DNA from: Bursaphelenchus xylophilus
Taxonomy: Eukaryota; Nematoda; Chromadorea; Rhabditida; Aphelenchoididae
Direction: 5' to 3'
Assembly: GCA_904066235.2 (NCBI GenBank)
Contig: CAJFCV020000003.1
Location: 8,370,001 to 8,434,000, forward strand
DNA: 64,000 nucleotides
Both the position numbers and the translations under genes were made by a program. Shown here piece by piece: positions 13,085-24,455 of the stretch. The notes below the pieces were generated by a model. The model saw nothing but the letters and a program-made list of their open reading frames with translations. It was not told where the DNA came from and did no database searches. Every line of letters begins with the position of its first letter. Positions within the stretch are counted from its first letter, which is position 1.

Positions 13085-13535
13085 CAAGGGAAGTACCCCA
13101 AGTGTGACGCTCAGATTTTCTTTAAATTTTGCACACATGTCGTCCATGAACTAAGTATCAATTCCTAAAAGTTTTAGCTCGCGTTTTGCAAGCGCCGCCG
13201 AGATATTGAACGATCTTTGCCGCCGAGAGAGCACGCGAAACGCGGAGAGCGGACAGAGAAAAAAACACTTTTTGATCGTAACTTTGCTAGTTTCGTGTAG
13301 AAAAAATTGATTGTTTGTGGAAACAATACCCTCTGTGGTGGAAATAGGCATGAAACTTTTCGTGCCGAAATTCGGCAAAAAGTGTCAAATTTTCGCCAAC
13401 TCTCAATCTAAAAATCTCGGTTGTTTCTGCAAAGCGCGAGCTAGGATTCTCGCATATATTTTAGAAAAAATTATTATAAATTTGTGCCAAGTTTCTCATC
13501 AAAATATGAGCGTCGCACTTGGGGTACTTCCCCTG
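13085..13535. mobile_element. Harbinger-like MITE, uninterrupted copy
   Basis: A 451-bp element with about 30-base terminal inverted repeats (CAAGGGAAGTACC at the left, GGTACTTCCCCTG at the right) and a perfect TAA duplication at 13082-13084 and 13536-13538. Its reverse complement aligns with both halves of the element at 9684-10649, including the sequence around GTGCCGAAATTCGGC. It therefore serves as the empty-site reference for the nested insertion there. No coding capacity. It ends about 280 bases before the next gene start. Confidence 0.85.
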
Positions 13536-13816
13536 TAAAATCATTTTTTCGTTTACTTTCAGCTTTGTTTTAACCCCATTTATGGCGTGTTCTTGCAAAC
13601 ACAGTAATAATCGCGACTATTTTTCACCAACCAAATCATCTTTCTTCCTTCCACCTACACTTCTCTAAACCGCCAATTTCAGCGTCCGTCAACTGTTTCA
13701 AACTTTGTCACCTAAACAGTGTAAAGACCATTAAGCGAAGAAGCCGGCAGTGAAGAGAAACCCGCAACGGATGCTCGAAGGGTAGCCCCACGACGATTGT
13801 TTGGATGCCCCTTTAG

Positions 13817-14785
13817 ATGGGTTGTATTTTGGTGCGCGCCTGCGATCCCTCCTCGCCCGACCCGGCCATCCGCGACTTCTGGCACATCAACGGCGTGCTG
13901 GTGGATGCGGAGAGGGCGACGGATGAGGACGGGGACAAAGTGGAGGATTGCCCGCCCGGCGTCTTATACGTGTACAATAGCAAGTTGATCTACCGCGCCA
14001 GGCACTGCTTGTTGTTCCCCAAGTCGAAAACGCGACAACTACAGTTCTGCATTTGTGATATCAAGGGTGTAAATAGCTGCAATAAGTTCACTTCGCTCAA
14101 GGTAAGTTTTAGAAAAAAAAATATTATTTTTTCACCGTGCAAAAATTTTTGAAATGTGCGTTTTTCGTTTTCGCAAATAGTCACTAGATCAAAAATTCAC
14201 TTCTTCTTTCTCTTCAGTACTGTAAATGATCTCTAACTTTTTTTCAGGACGGACGAACATTTGCTCGACCAGTAGTGGACATCTCAGTCACAGTAAAAGG
14301 CTCATCATTTCATGTCGGATTTGTTACAAAGGATGCGGATCGAGTGAGTAACTGCATTTTAGAGTTTGGATCACCTTTTCGGCGTATTTTACTCGATAAA
14401 ATGTTTGCATCAACTTTTGTCCAATTTTTTGGAATTATTTTCAGTCTAAAATAAGGTCAGACTTTTAAAATGAATTTAATGAATAGGTACCTGATTTGTC
14501 TTTTTTCAAAATTCTTTGCCAAATTCTACGCTATAAAATACTGTAATCTTTCCTTTTTTCACGTTATTTATTTAATTTTTGAGCGTTTTATTTGCTAGTC
14601 CAAAATAAAATTTCCATTTTCTCAACAAAAACTCTAATATCTTTTTTTATCTGATCCCCTGATTAATCCCATTATTCCAGGTAAGTCAACGATTGCAAGA
14701 AGTCATCGACAAGCATCGACAAAAGCCCAAGATTTTCCAATTCAATTCGGTGGACGTGGATGGTGTGGAAATCGACCTCCCCTGA
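13817..14785 (+). CDS. Unrecognised 161-residue protein, MGC start
   Basis: Three exons, 13817-14101, 14248-14343 and 14681-14785, all in phase 0 with GTAAGT/GTGAGT donors and TTTCAG/TTCCAG acceptors, giving 161 residues. I do not recognise the family. The protein starts MGC, which allows N-myristoylation on Gly2 with palmitoylation on Cys3. It then alternates short hydrophobic strands (VLYVYNSKLIY, LQFCICDIKG, VDISVTVKG, SFHVGFVTK) with an amphipathic C-terminal helix (KDADRVSQRLQEVIDKH). Strands followed by one C-terminal helix suggest a PH/PTB-like fold, an inference from pattern only. There is no signal peptide and no membrane segment. The clean gene structure makes the coding call strong even though the function is open. 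Confidence 0.8.
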
Positions 14786-15423
14786 TCAAAAAAAAAAACA
14801 CCTTTCCCTTCGAGGCATTGGACGCAAAAATTGAAATGGCGTGCCAACAACTCGGAGGAGTCGGGATTTCCACTGCCATTTCGTTTGCGAATCTCTGACA
14901 TTAAAATTAATCAAAATTATGCGTGTATTTACAAGTAAACATGACATTTTTTATCAATTTCTCGATATTTTTGATAAATTAACTTCAAAAATAGCGTTTT
15001 AGTGAATCTTCATTCATCCGTATATAAATTTTGAGCAAAATTTTATCGAAAAACGTAGATTTTTCACCCTCAATTTCAACTTTTTCTCATTTTCCTTTAT
15101 TTTTCTACATTATCTACAATTTCCGCTTATAAAAAGTCAAAACAAGAGACCAGCTCACGTCCAACCGGTTATAAACGCTATGATTACAATCTACAACACA
15201 AGTTTGCACTATATGAGACGAATTTTTGACCACAATTTTCGAAATTCTCGACAATAAAAATGTTCGAAAAAAGCGGTCATTGAAAATGCTGGATGAGATT
15301 GACATATGGGACTGATAAGAGATATCAGCGGTTAAGAGACATTCGCTATTTACATGCTAAGTTGCCTTAGGCGAGAGGACTATTCGACCTTATTTTCAAT
15401 GGGTCTTTTGACCTTGTTTTTGC
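14786..15423. other. Convergent 3' intergenic region
   Basis: Lies between the stops of the 161-residue gene (+) and the zinc-finger gene (-). ATTAAA at about 14900 could serve the plus-strand gene, and TTTATT at 15096-15101 is an AATAAA for the minus-strand gene, 320 bases after its stop. Nothing else is seen. Confidence 0.5.
15096..15101 (-). terminator. Poly(A) signal, zinc-finger gene
   Basis: TTTATT on the plus strand reads AATAAA on the minus strand, about 320 bases beyond the zinc-finger stop. Canonical but rather far away. Confidence 0.35.
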
Positions 15424-18078
15424 TTATGTGGATGAATAGGACGAGTCGCTGTCCTCGGAGCTAGGTATTGCACTGCGATTTTTGGCCAGGTTTATGTGTT
15501 TCATGGCGAGATGGACCTCCAGGAGTATTAAATCGTCCTGCTCTTCCCCGCATATGCGACATTTTGTGGGATTTTCCGGATCCACGCCAATTTGGAGCAT
15601 ATACGCTCGGAGTTGGTTGCGTTTTTGGCTAAAATACGCAATTTTACTTCAAATACTGTCTAGATATTGCAATAAAACTTCCCCCATTGTAGCAAAGTCT
15701 CCCCTTTTAGGAAAAATTTTCAAATTTTTCCAAAGAAAACGTGTCTTCCAACCCTGTCTCTTAAAAATCATCTTTTCCCCGAATTCTTTATAAAACGCCA
15801 TCCTACCTTTCTCTGAAATTCTCATCCAGAATGATTTCTTCCTCCGAATTTGGTTCCAATTTCACTTTTTTGGACATTAAACTAGCATCCAGATCGTCCA
15901 TTGCTTTCACTTTGACCACTTCTTGCTTCACTCTGCCCGTATCACATTCAGACACGGTCTGTCTTGATCGTTTCCATAGCAAGTCGGGATTTGATATGAC
16001 TTTTTTCACAATTTTGAGTTCATTTTTGTCGATCCCCTCCAGTTTTGGGCCCAAAAATTTTTGCAAGTCGTCAAATGACCTGAGGCAATGTTGGAAAATT
16101 GCATGTTGTCTGAGGGACTTCCTTGTGCTCACGATGAATCCACATAAAGGGCATTGATTCCCTATCGAGAGCTCTAAAAAACAGAAATGAAAAAAATGAT
16201 TGCACAATGCAAAAACTGCGATATTTTGTTATTTTTGTAATAAAATCTGGAAAAAACTCTTGAGTCCTTTTTGAGTTTGCTTCCAAAAAATCCTCTATTA
16301 GTCAAAAACATTCAAATCCCTCAACATTTTTTCCACAAAATCACCATAATCCCTCGAAATTATGTAAAGAACTGACCGCCCATGAAGACGTGCATTTGAT
16401 CCACCTTTTCCATCGTTTTTTGGACTATGAAAGGTAAATGAGTAATGAAATGTTGGTCGCGGACATTTCGATTGTTGAATAATCGCTTGCACACACAGCA
16501 GCTTTGGTAAATACTCGGACGGACGATTGTGTGGGCCTTGGAATGGTGGGCCTTCATCTGGTCGACGGCTGGAAAAAAATTTAAAAGTAAAATACGGTTT
16601 CGATAAAATTAATCGGTAAATAGGGCAGTAATTTTTAATATTTCTAGCTCCCAGAAGCTAATAAAGCCCAAATTTTCATTACATTTCATTTAGAAATAAC
16701 ATTACTTTCTAAATTCACCATAATCAATAAAAAGTCCCAAAAAAAATCTCGAAATCTCCTTGAAAATAATTGATTGTTTCCAATCTCCCTTTGATTACCG
16801 TTATACTATGTTATTCTTTTGTAGCGAGAGAAACCGCCTTGACTACGTGGAATTTTTCGCAGTTTTCCTGTGAAAAATAAGGGGAAAATCAAACGAAAGC
16901 GGGGGAATAAAATGCGAAAAAATTGCGGAGAAGCCGACGGAGAGATTCAGAATCCAGTTAGCGTTGCGTGGGATTACTCTTTGGATAAGATCCATCGGAA
17001 TCCTAGTATTTTTACGCGATTCATTGACGTTTCAGATACTTTTTGCAATTCATTGCAGAAATCTTGATTTTTTCGGTTTAAAAATTATTATTGAGCTTTA
17101 AAAATACCGTAAAATACAATTTTTCACTCGTGCATAATAAAATAATCAATATTTCGTGTCGCGTTTACCAGCGGTTTCAACTTTTTTTGTCTACTACAAT
17201 ATAAATTTTTCCAAAATAATCTCCAAGACCTATAAATCGACACCGTTCTAAACTCCCGAAACACCCTTAGACTTACTGTCAAACGTCTTGTAGCAGTTTG
17301 TACACTCTATCATCGCTCCTTTCCCCAGTTTTGTACTATAATGTATTGTTTCATGTTCCTCATGGGAATCAAAAATATCACGGCAAACTCCACAAAACAC
17401 TCGTCCTTTCTTCACTGGTCTCGATATTCTCGCCTTCATTTTTACATCCAAGAATTCAGAGTGCTGAAAATTATAATTTTAGAAAAGAAATTTTGATGAC
17501 TTAGGGGGATGATAGATAATATAAATTAACGGCTTACCATATTTGTCACATGAGAGTAGAAGTCAAGATGGTCTCGGAAACCAAGTTCACAAGAGTAGCA
17601 TTGCCAAATGGGAAAATCTTCTGGAAAAAATAGGAATAAGCTAGCGTAACATAGCAAAATCTAAAAATGCTTTGTTCAAGGCTAAGTTATTTAATTTCAG
17701 TGTAAATTCAAACGCACTAAAATTATAAAACTTATTTTCAGTCTAAATAGAGCTTGAGAAAACTACATTTTTTCTTTTGGTTACCGGTAATATAAGAAAC
17801 GTCATGATATGACAACATAGCATGACAATTTTTTGCCTAAAATAGGACTGCTCTTGGACCCATGTAAAACGACCATCAAATCATTTTCATCTAACAGTGA
17901 CTCTAAAAATCCAAGAAAATGAAAATAACCACATACTTTGTCCAAACGGGTTAATATTCACAGTCCGTTCGATGAGTTCGCCTTCCGAAACGGTCGATTT
18001 GCAGTCGACGTCGGTTTCATCGCTAGACTCATCGATCGTGTAGGTGACACGTATCGGTCGTTGTCGCAGAACTCTCAT
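15424..18078 (-). CDS. C2H2-type zinc-finger protein
   Basis: Six exons on the minus strand: 18078-17937, 17620-17538, 17463-17277, 16568-16377, 16173-15807, 15628-15424; phases agree and give 391 residues. The N-terminus is acidic (DESSDETDVD). Several CxxC...H-x3-5-H units follow: CYSCELGFRDHLDFYSH (spanning an exon junction), FCGVCRDIFDSHEEHETIH, IECTNCYKTF, SCCVCKRLFNN...H, QCPLCGFIVSTRKSLRQHAIFQH, and near the C-terminus KCRICGEEQDDLILLEVHLAMKH. The C-terminus ends in a Ser/Asp-rich stretch. Spacing between fingers is irregular, without TGEKP-type linkers, so DNA binding is plausible but unproven. The ATG at 18078 was chosen because an acceptor-like TTTTAG lies 28 bases upstream, as for SL trans-splicing. 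No named ortholog is recognised. Confidence 0.85.
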
Positions 18079-19559
18079 GCAGATCACCGGAGGGCTCAAA
18101 TTTTGCTAAAATTTCAAAAAATCAGCAAAATGTTTAATCCATTTGTAAAAATGTAAAAACTTGGCAAAAAATCGAATTTTTAAATTGTAAAATACAACCT
18201 GGTTTATCACGCAGAAATTTTTTATGTTCAAAATTGTATTGTGCAATGATTTTTGACGAAAATTTCCGCACAGTGGGAACTTTCAAGAGTTCGCACTTTG
18301 CGGGAAAACTTGCTGCAAATAGGTTAAGGTAAAACGAACCGATAAGAATAAAGGCCAAACATTAGTTATTACAGCGATTTTATTCTCCTGTGATCCTAAT
18401 AACCGCGCTTTTTACAATCTAAGACAGCTAATAACAACAAAATTGGCCTTAAAGTAATCGTATTTTAGGATGACAAACTACTACAAACTATACTAAAATG
18501 GTTCAAAACGATCTTATCTATCCATAAATAGTCCTCTTTCTCCCTTATCAGTATTGTTTATCGAGAAAAATTGGTCAAATTCGCCAAAAGCGGTGTATGT
18601 TTATCAAGTACAAGGTCATTTCCCAGCTGGTTATTGATTTCCAGCTGTTGCTCTTGACTACCTTCAAGATTAAGGGATTTTAAGACATCAGCAAATCAAC
18701 CCGGCGATTCCTATGCAAATCCGAGCACTGAAAATGCAAAAATCCATCGGGAAAAAAGCGGCGAACCCAGCTGCGAGGAAGGGGGGAGGTCTTGGCTCGG
18801 CGCCCGACTTTTTATGTCCGTCTGGTGTTCTGTGGGTTCTCTCCGGCCGCCACACTGTCTGCCGGAGCCAAAAACACAACAAACAGCGAAAGGGAAATTG
18901 GGAGGGAAATCTCGAGAGGTCGCGTGATACGAGCGAGTCTAATATTCTTTTCAATTTTATCAATGACAACGGGAAAGGTGAGCGAGCTAATTGGTAATGG
19001 AAGAAGTACTAGAGTCGGTGAAAAACGGAGAAGAAAAAGAAAACCTCGTGGACATCTCGGCGAAAGGATATGATGGAGAAAGGGCATGGGGAATGGCGTA
19101 ACTTGGAGTGGACGGGACAAGTGTAATAATGGGTGGAAAAGAGACGTCAAATCAGTTAAATATGTAAATAAAATTGGATAGAAAACAATAATAAAGGTCA
19201 GTACACACACTGGAATTTGAAAACTTAGTCTTTCATTACACCCTACAGAAACCTTGGATCTGAACAAAAGTCATCGTAATAAAGGATGACTCAAGAGTTC
19301 TTAAGAGCAAGCTTGGCTTTTTGGAGTAACTTTGTGGCGCAAGGAAGGATAAATCTGATTCAATAGGTCGCATCTAAAACAATATAGCTGATACCGCCAC
19401 CAGATGAATAGCACTCAAGATTTTACCTCTCGAAGGTGGCTGTGGCGTAACAATTACGTTCAAAAAGTCAAAAATAATCTGCAATAGATGTTACCAGGCA
19501 TCCTGTAAGATGACTCTTGGAAGTAGGTCTGGCACTCAAAGATAACTTATAAAACAACA

Positions 19560-19810
19560 ACCAAGGCCATATGACGGCCTAGGCAAGGCGGTCAAATAGC
19601 AGCCGTTTTTTTTTGAACTTTTCGTAAGGCAATACCAACTTTCGTTATATTAGAATACACTTGCGGGTGTAGCCCAGCCGATCACTCGACCACCCGGGCC
19701 GAGGAAATTTTGAAACAGTCCGGCCGGCCCTCTCCAGCCCACGGGCCGAAATTCCGGCCCGGACCAGGCTCCGCCGACCTCCCTCCACCCAGAAATTTTG
19801 GTCAGTTACG
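19560..19810. repeat. Interspersed repeat, copy 1
   Basis: Shares an ordered series of blocks with 52790-52930: a T-run, then ATACCAA(C/T)TTT, GTTATA(C/T)TAGAATACACT, GGAAATTTTGAAAC and GGCCGG words. The GC-rich middle (GGCCGAAATTCCGGCC) is partly palindromic. It is probably a decayed non-coding transposon. Ends are not defined. Confidence 0.55.
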
Positions 19811-21700
19811 CTGCTGGCTCCCCAAAAAACTGTTACACATCCCCCGGAATATATGTTCGTTTGTTCTCTTGAACGGAACTGAATGATAAAAAGACTCTCT
19901 AGAAAAGACAGTCGTCTAATGACACCCAACCCGATGTATTGTTCCTTTGTTTACAAAATCAGATCGCTGGGAAAGTCCAAGGATATTAAAGAAGATTTTA
20001 AAGTGAAGATAAAAAATACGCATATGGTCGGATAAACAACCAAAATGCAAGGAAAGGAAAGTTCTTTGACGTGCCCATTATGTTGTTTAGATCCAATGGA
20101 ACGGCGTTTCAAACGGAATGACATCTGCAATGGCATGGGTGACACAGAAAAGAAGTTTTTTTTCGGTCCAAAATAAGGCCCGAAAACTCAAAACTATTTA
20201 ATGTCCAAACTTTATGTTCTGCTATAACACAACAAAATTTGCCACCAAAAATTACCCAAACAATCTATAAATCATCAAAAGCTTTCGAAGAAACTAACAT
20301 CCTACAAATCCAGCCAAATTCGTCATCGATCCTACAAACAAAATATTCTCGAAAAACCAAGGTGATTTCCGAGTCTTTTGAAAAAATTGTCTTTTGTTCG
20401 ACATTCCAAGCCCAAAACCCCTTCGAAAAAAGCGAGTTCCCTCAAAAAAGAAGTAGTAAACAGCCTTCACAAAAGTTACTCCAAAGTTTCCTATGACCTT
20501 TACTACCTATTAAAGTAACAACCATTGGTTGAAATAAAAAATAACCGGGAGAAATCAACAAAAATTTGGTTTGATATCAAGTGTAATATAAATTTATTCC
20601 CATAGTGTAATTTTGATGTAAAAGCACTTGATATTTGCTATTTTTTCGACCTTATCAGCGGGTTTAATCTGTGTAAACATAAAAAGGAAGAGTAAACACG
20701 CCCAAGGCCATATTTGTTTTTCGTTGCAAAGTCAGCGAATTATTTTTTGATAAAAACCGATAAATTTGAGCGAGATCAGCACTTTTCAAATAAATATCTT
20801 TATGCGAGACCGAAACGAGCAGATGGGCGAATATTTGGAGAGTTGAAAGGGTAAAAGGAGCCGAAATTGAATCAGTCTGACGCAATAATTTTTGCCTCAA
20901 CTCAAGGTTGTTTTGGGTGAATCTTGGGATGGAGAAAGCAAAAACAAAGTAGTAAAGGAGAATAATCAGACCTGAGAATGCGTGCACGGCTTGAATTGCC
21001 AAGGAAAAAGACAAAACTTTGCTCGTTCGTTTCCCAGGGACTTTTTTATATGTTGTTGGATAAACAGTTTTAATGATAAGCCGATTTTTTCTAGCTAAAG
21101 ATCTCTGCTTATTTCAGCATACCTGTAATCTTACAGAGAACCTGCCAAAGTTTCTTTCAGAGTGTATTAATAAGCCCAACGGCATAGCCGAGATTTCCAT
21201 TTTCTAAAAGACGCTGAAATCGCATCATTAGGAAGCATTACCAAATGATTTTATAAGACCTCTTTTTGAAAGCTGGAAAATCATCCGAAAAGTCTAGCGC
21301 CCAGGTTTTACCTAATCTATTACTGTAACTGTAGTATTACGAGATCACATGGATTTTCTCACCCAGAGATATGTTTAAGCATGCAGCGATTGAAATCTCC
21401 GGTTAAATTCTTAACAGAATATTGGGTTTACAAGAACTAGTAACATCCACTCCTCCGGCTGAAACAACGGGGAAACAAAATTAAGAAATGAGGACTTCTC
21501 AAGTGTTGAAGCAACTATTAAAAGCATTTTTATCGTTAAAACTTTTGATCCAACCTAATATTCACTTGATATTTGGTTTGCTTTTATCAAAGAAGCCCCA
21601 AAATAAACTTCCAACAATTCACCGAGTCACAAGCAGTCATTTGACATCATAATTTGTAAGGAGAACGGATTTCCCGAAAGGTATTACACATTACACATGC

Positions 21701-22191
21701 CATTATATGGCGTCGCGACACTTGCGGGCAAAATTTGGAGGGTCACATTTGCGGGCAGCCTGGGACATTTGCGGGCAACCGGCACCTGAGGGTAACAGGG
21801 TGGATGTGGAAATGTTACTGCGATATTTTGGAAATTTGCCGACATTTGCGGGCAGCCGACACTAGCGGGCAGCTGACATTTGCGGGCAACAGGAAAAAAC
21901 AATCACACAGATTGTATTGGAACTTTTGAAACTGTTGCCCGCAAATGTCGGCTTCCCGCAAGTATTGCCTGCCCGCAAATGACGGAAAACTTCCAAAATA
22001 TCGCAGTAATTTTTCCACCTCCACGTTGTTATCCTCAAGTGCCGGTTGCCCGCAAATGTCGGCTGCCCGCAAATGTCGACAAATTTCCAAAATATCATAG
22101 TAATTTTTCCACCTCCACCCTGTTACCCTCACAACCAGGTGTCGGCTGCCCGCAAAGTGGTTGCCCGCAAGTGTGCGTCCGCCCATTATAT
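21701..22191. repeat. Inverted-repeat element built of TTGCGGGCA units
   Basis: About 490 bases in which the left half carries repeated CATTTGCGGGCAGCCGACA-like units and the right half the same units on the other strand, roughly a dozen in all. A longer block (GAGGGTAACAGGGTGGA then ATATTTTGGAAATTTG) is also present in inverted orientation, and three times overall. Outer ends near ATTATATGG and CCCATTATAT are roughly inverted. No transposase is present. Probably a MITE or foldback element with internal tandem growth. Confidence 0.7.
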
Positions 22192-22696
22192 CGTAACCAA
22201 AAGGGTTCACGAGTCCGAAAGTACAAAACTTTAGTCAAAACCCTTGTTTTCGCTAACTTTTAACGATGTAAAATACGCATATAGCAGCAATTCACTGCAT
22301 TAATTTTCAGTTCTTACCTTATCCTTGTTTATTGAACAATCAGCTTTCGAAAATCCAAAGAAACTTCAAAGTAATTGATACAAATCTTGGCAATCTTGTT
22401 GACTCCAAAATCTATGAGAAGAATCCACCATTATCTCCAAAATTATTCTAGAATTACACTCGAATTTTTGTCGAAATTTTAACAAAAATTTGCAATGGTT
22501 CCGGTCTGTGTCTCAAACGGAAAATTTCATCCGCTAAAATAGAATGCCAAAGAAAATTTCGGATTTTTTGTTGGTCCGGAGGGGTCTGAAGGACTCCTCG
22601 GGGGTCGCCTACCTCTTTATGCACCTTTAAAAAGAATATTTGCGTGTATTCCACCCTCTCTTGACCCATTATTTTCGATTCGCACCCCCGAAAAAT

Positions 22697-24019
22697 ATGA
22701 AATTTCAATGCGTTGGGACCAAAAAACAGATGGATATTGGTGTTAATCGGTACTTTATCAAGTATGAGATAGCTAAAGGGTAAGTTTTTGGTAATTCTTT
22801 ACTCTTTTAATATTTAAAAGTTGCGACTAAGTATCAGGCTTCAGAATGAGTAATGAATACTATAATTTTAGCGGATTTTCGAATATTTACCTGGCCAGGA
22901 ACATCTTGAATAAACAGAAGTATGCTATGAAAAAGATTTACGCCCATTCTCAGCTTGAAGTTTCACGGATTCGACGAGAAATCTATGCACATTATGCGTT
23001 TGGAGAACATGAGCACCTCATGAAGATTCATGGTGTATATCGAGAGAAATATGGAGAAGGCTCCTATTTATTTTGGCTTGTTATGGATTATTGTCCTGTA
23101 AGTTGTATTTGGTTTTGATTTTGTAAATTTTAGAAAGCTTAGAGCGGGGAAGACACTATATTAATATTTGATACCTAAATCATAAATATTATTTAAAAGG
23201 TCTGAACTATTCCTTTCAGCTTGGCTCTTTGCAAAATGTCCTTGACAAGCAATCCAAACTAAACGAGATGCTACCGGAAAAGCAGATAGTTTCATATATT
23301 TCACAGATATTGTCGGCTCTACAGTACATGCATTCAAGTGAACCTTCAATTGCTCATCGGTAAGTTTCCCTTCCTTTATTATGTTTTTTCTTTTTAGAGA
23401 TATCAAGCCAGCGAATTGCCTAAGGTTACACGAAAACCACATTGTTTTAACGGACTTTGGCTCGGCAGTAATGGTTCCAGTGGAAATTGATACCCCAAAA
23501 AGAAGTCAAGAATTGAAAGATGAAGCTGCCGAACTTTGTACAATGCCGTATAGAGCACCGGAACTCTTTAACTGTGATGTTGGAACAAAGTATGACCATA
23601 AAGTCGATGTCTGGGTAAGGTTTCTTATCAAAATTTCGATTTGTTTTGTCATGTTCAATAAAAAATTTTGTTGTTTTAGTCGGCTGGATGTGTGTTATAC
23701 GCCCTGTGCTTTCATTGTAGTCCTTTTGATGCGGTTGCAGCTCGAGGAGATTCAATAGCGCTGGCTACTTTGTCCTACAAGTTCAAGGAAGCCCCAGTAA
23801 AAAATAGGTAAGAAGACTAGACCAGAATCATATAATTTTTTGTTGTAAAATACTTTTGACGTTTCTGCTGGTTAGTTTCCCATGATCTTTATGACTTCTT
23901 TCAGCTATTCCGAAGGCCTTATGTCGATACTCAGAGACATGCTGACTGTCAGCACCGTCGACCGTCCCAACTGCGATACTCTCATAACACGGTTAGATTC
24001 CCTGCGAATCGGTTCTTAA
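22697..24019 (+). CDS. STK16/MPSK-type serine/threonine kinase (NAK family)
   Basis: Six exons: 22697-22779, 22872-23097, 23220-23359, 23398-23614, 23680-23807, 23905-24019; phases agree, 302 residues (human STK16 has 305). Kinase features: Gly-rich loop KGGFSNIYLA at about 27-36, catalytic Lys47 (AMK), AHRDIKPAN around 148-156, DFG at 169-171, then CTMPYRAPELF and the SAGCVLYAL segment. DFGSA, RAPELF, the GDSIALA stretch and the ending LTVSTVDRP...LITRLDSL match the STK16 subfamily rather than AAK1/GAK. Human STK16 is myristoylated at Gly2 and palmitoylated on nearby Cys, and works at the Golgi; here the start is MKFQC, without Gly2, so membrane anchoring may differ or an upstream exon may be missing. 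The TAA stop is followed by AATAAA at 24100. Confidence 0.9.
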
Positions 24020-24099
24020 CTCATCTAGTCATTACTTATCATTTATATTGTCCAACTAACTTATTTCATAGTGATTGATCTTACAGTATTATCAACCCT

Positions 24100-24105
24100 A
24101 ATAAA
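24100..24105 (+). terminator. Poly(A) signal of the STK16-type kinase
   Basis: AATAAA 81 bases after the TAA stop. Confidence 0.6.
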
Positions 24106-24182
24106 ATTTTGCTATGCAGGAAAATGTATAGTAAAGATAGCAAGACATTGCCAATGTCCTCGGCATCACCGATTCGTCCTAA

Positions 24183-24455
24183 TACTAGTCGTTCCAGAAA
24201 GTGCGTGCACTTTTTTCCGCCTTGTTTTGCACCGCACAGTGCAAGTTTCGTGTTCCCCGCGCGACGCGATCCTTTTCGAAACATTTTGCACTGTGCAATT
24301 TCCCCAAAGTTCGCGCCGCCTCCGTTGAGAAAAGCTTGCGTCGCAGCGATATTGCATTTGCACGGTGCAAAAGGTCAAATGCCCCGCAAAAAGGGAATTT
24401 TGTGCACAGTGCGGCCCACGACAAAAAGTGCACGCACTTTCTGGAACGACTAGTA
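24183..24455. mobile_element. TA-flanked inverted-repeat element (Tc1/mariner-type MITE?)
   Basis: Perfect terminal inverted repeats of roughly 30 bases, beginning CTAGTCGTTCCAGAAAGTGC, with TA on the outside at both ends, as expected of a Tc1/mariner-type target. The body contains several near-palindromic TGCAC(A/G)GTGCA words. The same words occur in clusters at 47.0-47.3 and 48.7-49.1 kb. No transposase is present; open frames on both strands are by-products of the symmetry. Confidence 0.75.

Larger units (their letters stand above)
18079..22696. other. Divergent intergenic region, zinc-finger gene / STK16 kinase
   Basis: Must contain the promoters of both flanking genes. A mixed-composition island at 18.7-19.1 kb has overlapping open frames on both strands but no protein I recognise. 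A repeat shared with 52.8 kb lies at 19.56-19.81 kb, and a large inverted repeat at 21.70-22.19 kb. The rest shows nothing supportable. Confidence 0.5.

Noticed and set aside
18079..18099. Zinc-finger protein start at 18099
   Set aside because: That codon is TTG; the first ATG in frame is at 18078, just behind an acceptor-like TTTTAG.
18623..18648. Two CAGCTG E-boxes 18 bp apart
   Set aside because: Too short to support without conservation; more than 4 kb from the STK16 gene start and about 550 bp from the zinc-finger gene start.
20664..21014. Minus-strand open frame of 116 codons, hydrophobic start
   Set aside because: Begins at TTG rather than ATG, no splice-linked continuation and no recognisable family; treated as noncoding.
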